DNA of 16,294 nt. It comes from RGIG4140 sp045655105. GTDB lineage: Bacteria; Pseudomonadota; Alphaproteobacteria; CAAHEQ01; UBA3637. Below the pieces are notes generated by a model. The model made no database searches and was not told where the DNA came from. It saw only the letters and a list, made by a program, of their open reading frames with translations. Position numbers and translations under genes: made by a program. Location: assembly GCA_045655105.1 (NCBI GenBank), contig JAZOOQ010000046.1:1-16294 (forward strand), given 5' to 3'. Positions 14,377 through 16,294 of the stretch are shown here, one piece after another (the first letter of the stretch is position 1; every line of letters begins with the position of its first letter).

Positions 14377-16278
14377 TTATTTCGTCTTTAAAATCATTTT
14401 TTTAACTGCCTCAAACTCACCAGAAGGAGTACATCCAGTATCGGGAAAAATATAATCTGGCGTTAAAATCAAAGGATCTTTTTCATCATTTTGCATATTT
14501 ACTAAATATTTGTTCAAATAACTCTCATTCTTCCATTTTGGAACCACATTTTCTTTTATATCCGAATCAACCCAACCTTGAATTGTTTGAGATAATTTTA
14601 TAAAACCATCTTTTGTTCCACCATAAAAAACATTTTGAACATAAAATTTACCATCAACTTCTTTTATATAAGCTTTTGAAGTTTTATTTCGATTATATGG
14701 TAATAGATTCATTTCCCAACGATAATGCCAAGGGTGAATTGCATAAACCAATTCCTGATCTTTAGTTGGCAAAATCTCTTCATTAAGAGCAGTTAACACA
14801 TCGAGGTTCACATCCATAAAATAAACATAATCAAATACCTCTAATTCTGTTTTAATCTTTTGAATAAGATGGTGTTTTTTTAGATCAGGATCGCTCTCTT
14901 GAATAACTATTTTTTGAGCTAATTTATGATCTATTTTTAAATCTTTTATATCTGTAAACACAAAATACTTTTTATGATGATTCGGCAAAAAATTCTTCTT
15001 TGAAGATTGATAAAAAGCATTCCATTGCTTAGAATCATCACCCATAGCAAAAGTGATCACTGCAATTTTTTTAGGCGTTCGATCTAAAACTTTTGGCTGA
15101 GTCAAGGGTTCATATTCATCCAATGAATAATAAGAACGCTGATAAACGGTTGAGCCTTCTTCAGATGCAATAGATATAGTGTTTTTCGTTCTTCTTAAAA
15201 CAACAAGTGACTGATCATGTCCTTTTAAGATTTGTGATTCTGGATCATAATGATAAAGTTTCTTTTCTCCATTTTGCCATATATACACTAAATTCGGATC
15301 AACTACTTTCTCTTTTAATGGCATACATGAAGCTTTAAATGCAATAGCATCAGGCATTACAATCATTGGAGTTTTAAATTCTTTTATTTTCAAGTGCAAA
15401 TATTTATTCAAAAAACTTTCATCTTTTAATTTAGGTATAAAAGTTTTTTTTAAATCTAGATCAACCCAATTTTTAATTACATCAACTAGTTCAAAAAAAG
15501 CATCTTTCGTTCCACCAAAAAAAGATTTTGTAATATAAAATTTTCTTTCTTCTATTGGAACATAACTGGCTGATTTAATATTTTTTTCAAAAGGGAACTG
15601 TTCTTCAGACCACTCATAAAAACAAGAATGAATCATCGAAACAATTCCTTGTTCTTTGGTTGGAAGAATTTCTTCATTTATATCAACGGTTGGAAGAAAA
15701 GATTCATCCGCAAAATAAATATAATCAAATGATTTTAAAATATTTTTTACTCTATCAAAAGTATGAAATTTTTTCAAATTCAAACTTTCATCTTTCTTAT
15801 CATACTGAACAATTTTCAACACATTTTTGCCAACTTTAAGATTATTATTATCCGTCAAAACAAAATATTTCTTTGAATGTTTTGGTAAAAAATGTTTTTC
15901 CATTGTTTCATAAAAAACATTCCATGTTTGATCATTTGAACTCATAGAAAAAGTTAACACTGCAATATTTTTATTTTTTTCATTATGCATATATGATTTT
16001 GATAACAATTCATACTCATCATCCGCAAAATGAACTTTGTAATAAAGATCTTTATCATTTGCATTTTTGATTAAAAATGAATTTTTTGTTTTATTTAAAA
16101 CTTTAAAATTAATATTTTCATTCTTTAAGATTTTAGATTCTGGATAATATTTAAAAAGTTCTGACCAACCACTAATATCAATATAAAAATCTTCAGTTTT
16201 TTCTTTTTTACCAAAAACAAAAAAACTGCTCAAAATAAGACAAACAGAAAATAAAAAAAACAACAAACATTTTTTCAT
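14377..16278 (-). CDS. Tandem double-domain family 6 glycosyltransferase-like protein
   Basis: 633 residues: an N-terminal signal or anchor (about 4-22), then two copies of [small module + GT6 domain]. Copy 1: module 39-94, GT6 about 104-318. Copy 2: module 339-394, GT6 about 403-615. Both keep the GT6 framework: 'FLPKHSKKYFVLTD' and 'FLPNHHKKYFVFTD', NEEILPTKEQ/NEEILPTKDQ, 'FFGGTKDAF' and 'FYGGTKDGF', and 'ESFLNKYL' and 'ESYLNKYL' with the catalytic-site Glu (E287, E585). The DxD position reads D191-E-S193 in copy 1 and D489-V-N491 in copy 2. WHDES is LKDES and WKNES, so the conserved His is Lys in both. The domains may have different donors, or one may be inactive. It probably acts on a surface or host-like glycan, as other GT6 enzymes do. 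No strong Shine-Dalgarno (AGGG about 6 bases before ATG); the promoter is outside the window, and I see no clear terminator. Confidence 0.85.
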   Translation of the reverse strand: MKKCLLFFLFSVCLILSSFFVFGKKEKTEDFYIDISGWSELFKYYPESKILKNENINFKVLNKTKNSFLIKNANDKDLYYKVHFADDEYELLSKSYMHNEKNKNIAVLTFSMSSNDQTWNVFYETMEKHFLPKHSKKYFVLTDNNNLKVGKNVLKIVQYDKKDESLNLKKFHTFDRVKNILKSFDYIYFADESFLPTVDINEEILPTKEQGIVSMIHSCFYEWSEEQFPFEKNIKSASYVPIEERKFYITKSFFGGTKDAFFELVDVIKNWVDLDLKKTFIPKLKDESFLNKYLHLKIKEFKTPMIVMPDAIAFKASCMPLKEKVVDPNLVYIWQNGEKKLYHYDPESQILKGHDQSLVVLRRTKNTISIASEEGSTVYQRSYYSLDEYEPLTQPKVLDRTPKKIAVITFAMGDDSKQWNAFYQSSKKNFLPNHHKKYFVFTDIKDLKIDHKLAQKIVIQESDPDLKKHHLIQKIKTELEVFDYVYFMDVNLDVLTALNEEILPTKDQELVYAIHPWHYRWEMNLLPYNRNKTSKAYIKEVDGKFYVQNVFYGGTKDGFIKLSQTIQGWVDSDIKENVVPKWKNESYLNKYLVNMQNDEKDPLILTPDYIFPDTGCTPSGEFEAVKKMILKTK

Positions 16279-16294
16279 AATTAACCCTATTTAT

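Noticed and set aside
1..16294. CRISPR arrays, tRNA or rRNA genes
   Set aside because: No regularly spaced repeats and no recognisable tRNA or rRNA cores were seen on either strand.

Overview
This is an AT-rich stretch (I estimate about 70% A+T by eye) of a bacterial chromosome. It carries core genes (ffh, infC, rnhA) among accessory and hypothetical genes. A stand-alone infC not followed by rpmI-rplT, and a DsbD/ScsB-type membrane protein, fit a reduced, host-associated alphaproteobacterium (Holosporales/Rickettsiales-like or an AT-rich gut lineage). That placement is inference. Promoters are recognisable as sigma70-like TTGACA-17-TATAAT pairs, and most transcription units end in classic hairpin-plus-T terminators.

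Layout. (1) 1-2880: an accessory, probably defence-related operon on the + strand: the 3' end of a winged-helix protein, then an SF1 (Upf1/Dna2-like) helicase with a C-terminal DUF2726-like nuclease fold, closed by a terminator. (2) 2880-4370: gene-poor, scarred DNA with an odd GC-richer block, a second terminator, a possible insertion-sequence end, a GNAT acetyltransferase, a 33-codon signal-like ORF, a promoter-hairpin-T-run unit that looks like a small RNA gene, and a minus-strand pseudogene with three premature stops. (3) 4373-6746: a minus-strand pair (flavin-reductase-like protein and a two-TM PH-like protein), then a small secreted charged protein diverging from a 260-aa hypothetical protein, each with a strong promoter. 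(4) 6748-10833: a membrane-anchored family-6 glycosyltransferase (GT6), rnhA, a DsbD/ScsB-like protein with a degenerate membrane core, and infC. (5) 10889-14325: a methyltransferase-like gene facing an ffh-hypothetical operon. (6) 14377-16278: a second GT6 protein with two complete GT6 domains in tandem.

The most interesting material is the GT6 set. Three GT6 catalytic domains are spread over two genes. Each is preceded by the same uncharacterised module of about 57 residues, and each has a different variant of the metal-binding DxD motif (NGT, DES, DVN). Other notable points are an infC whose Shine-Dalgarno sequence points to an AUU start codon, an Ffh ending in a 15-residue Met-rich repeat, a DsbD-like protein that lacks the core membrane cysteines but keeps the outer cysteine pairs, and the candidate small RNA at 3888-3948.
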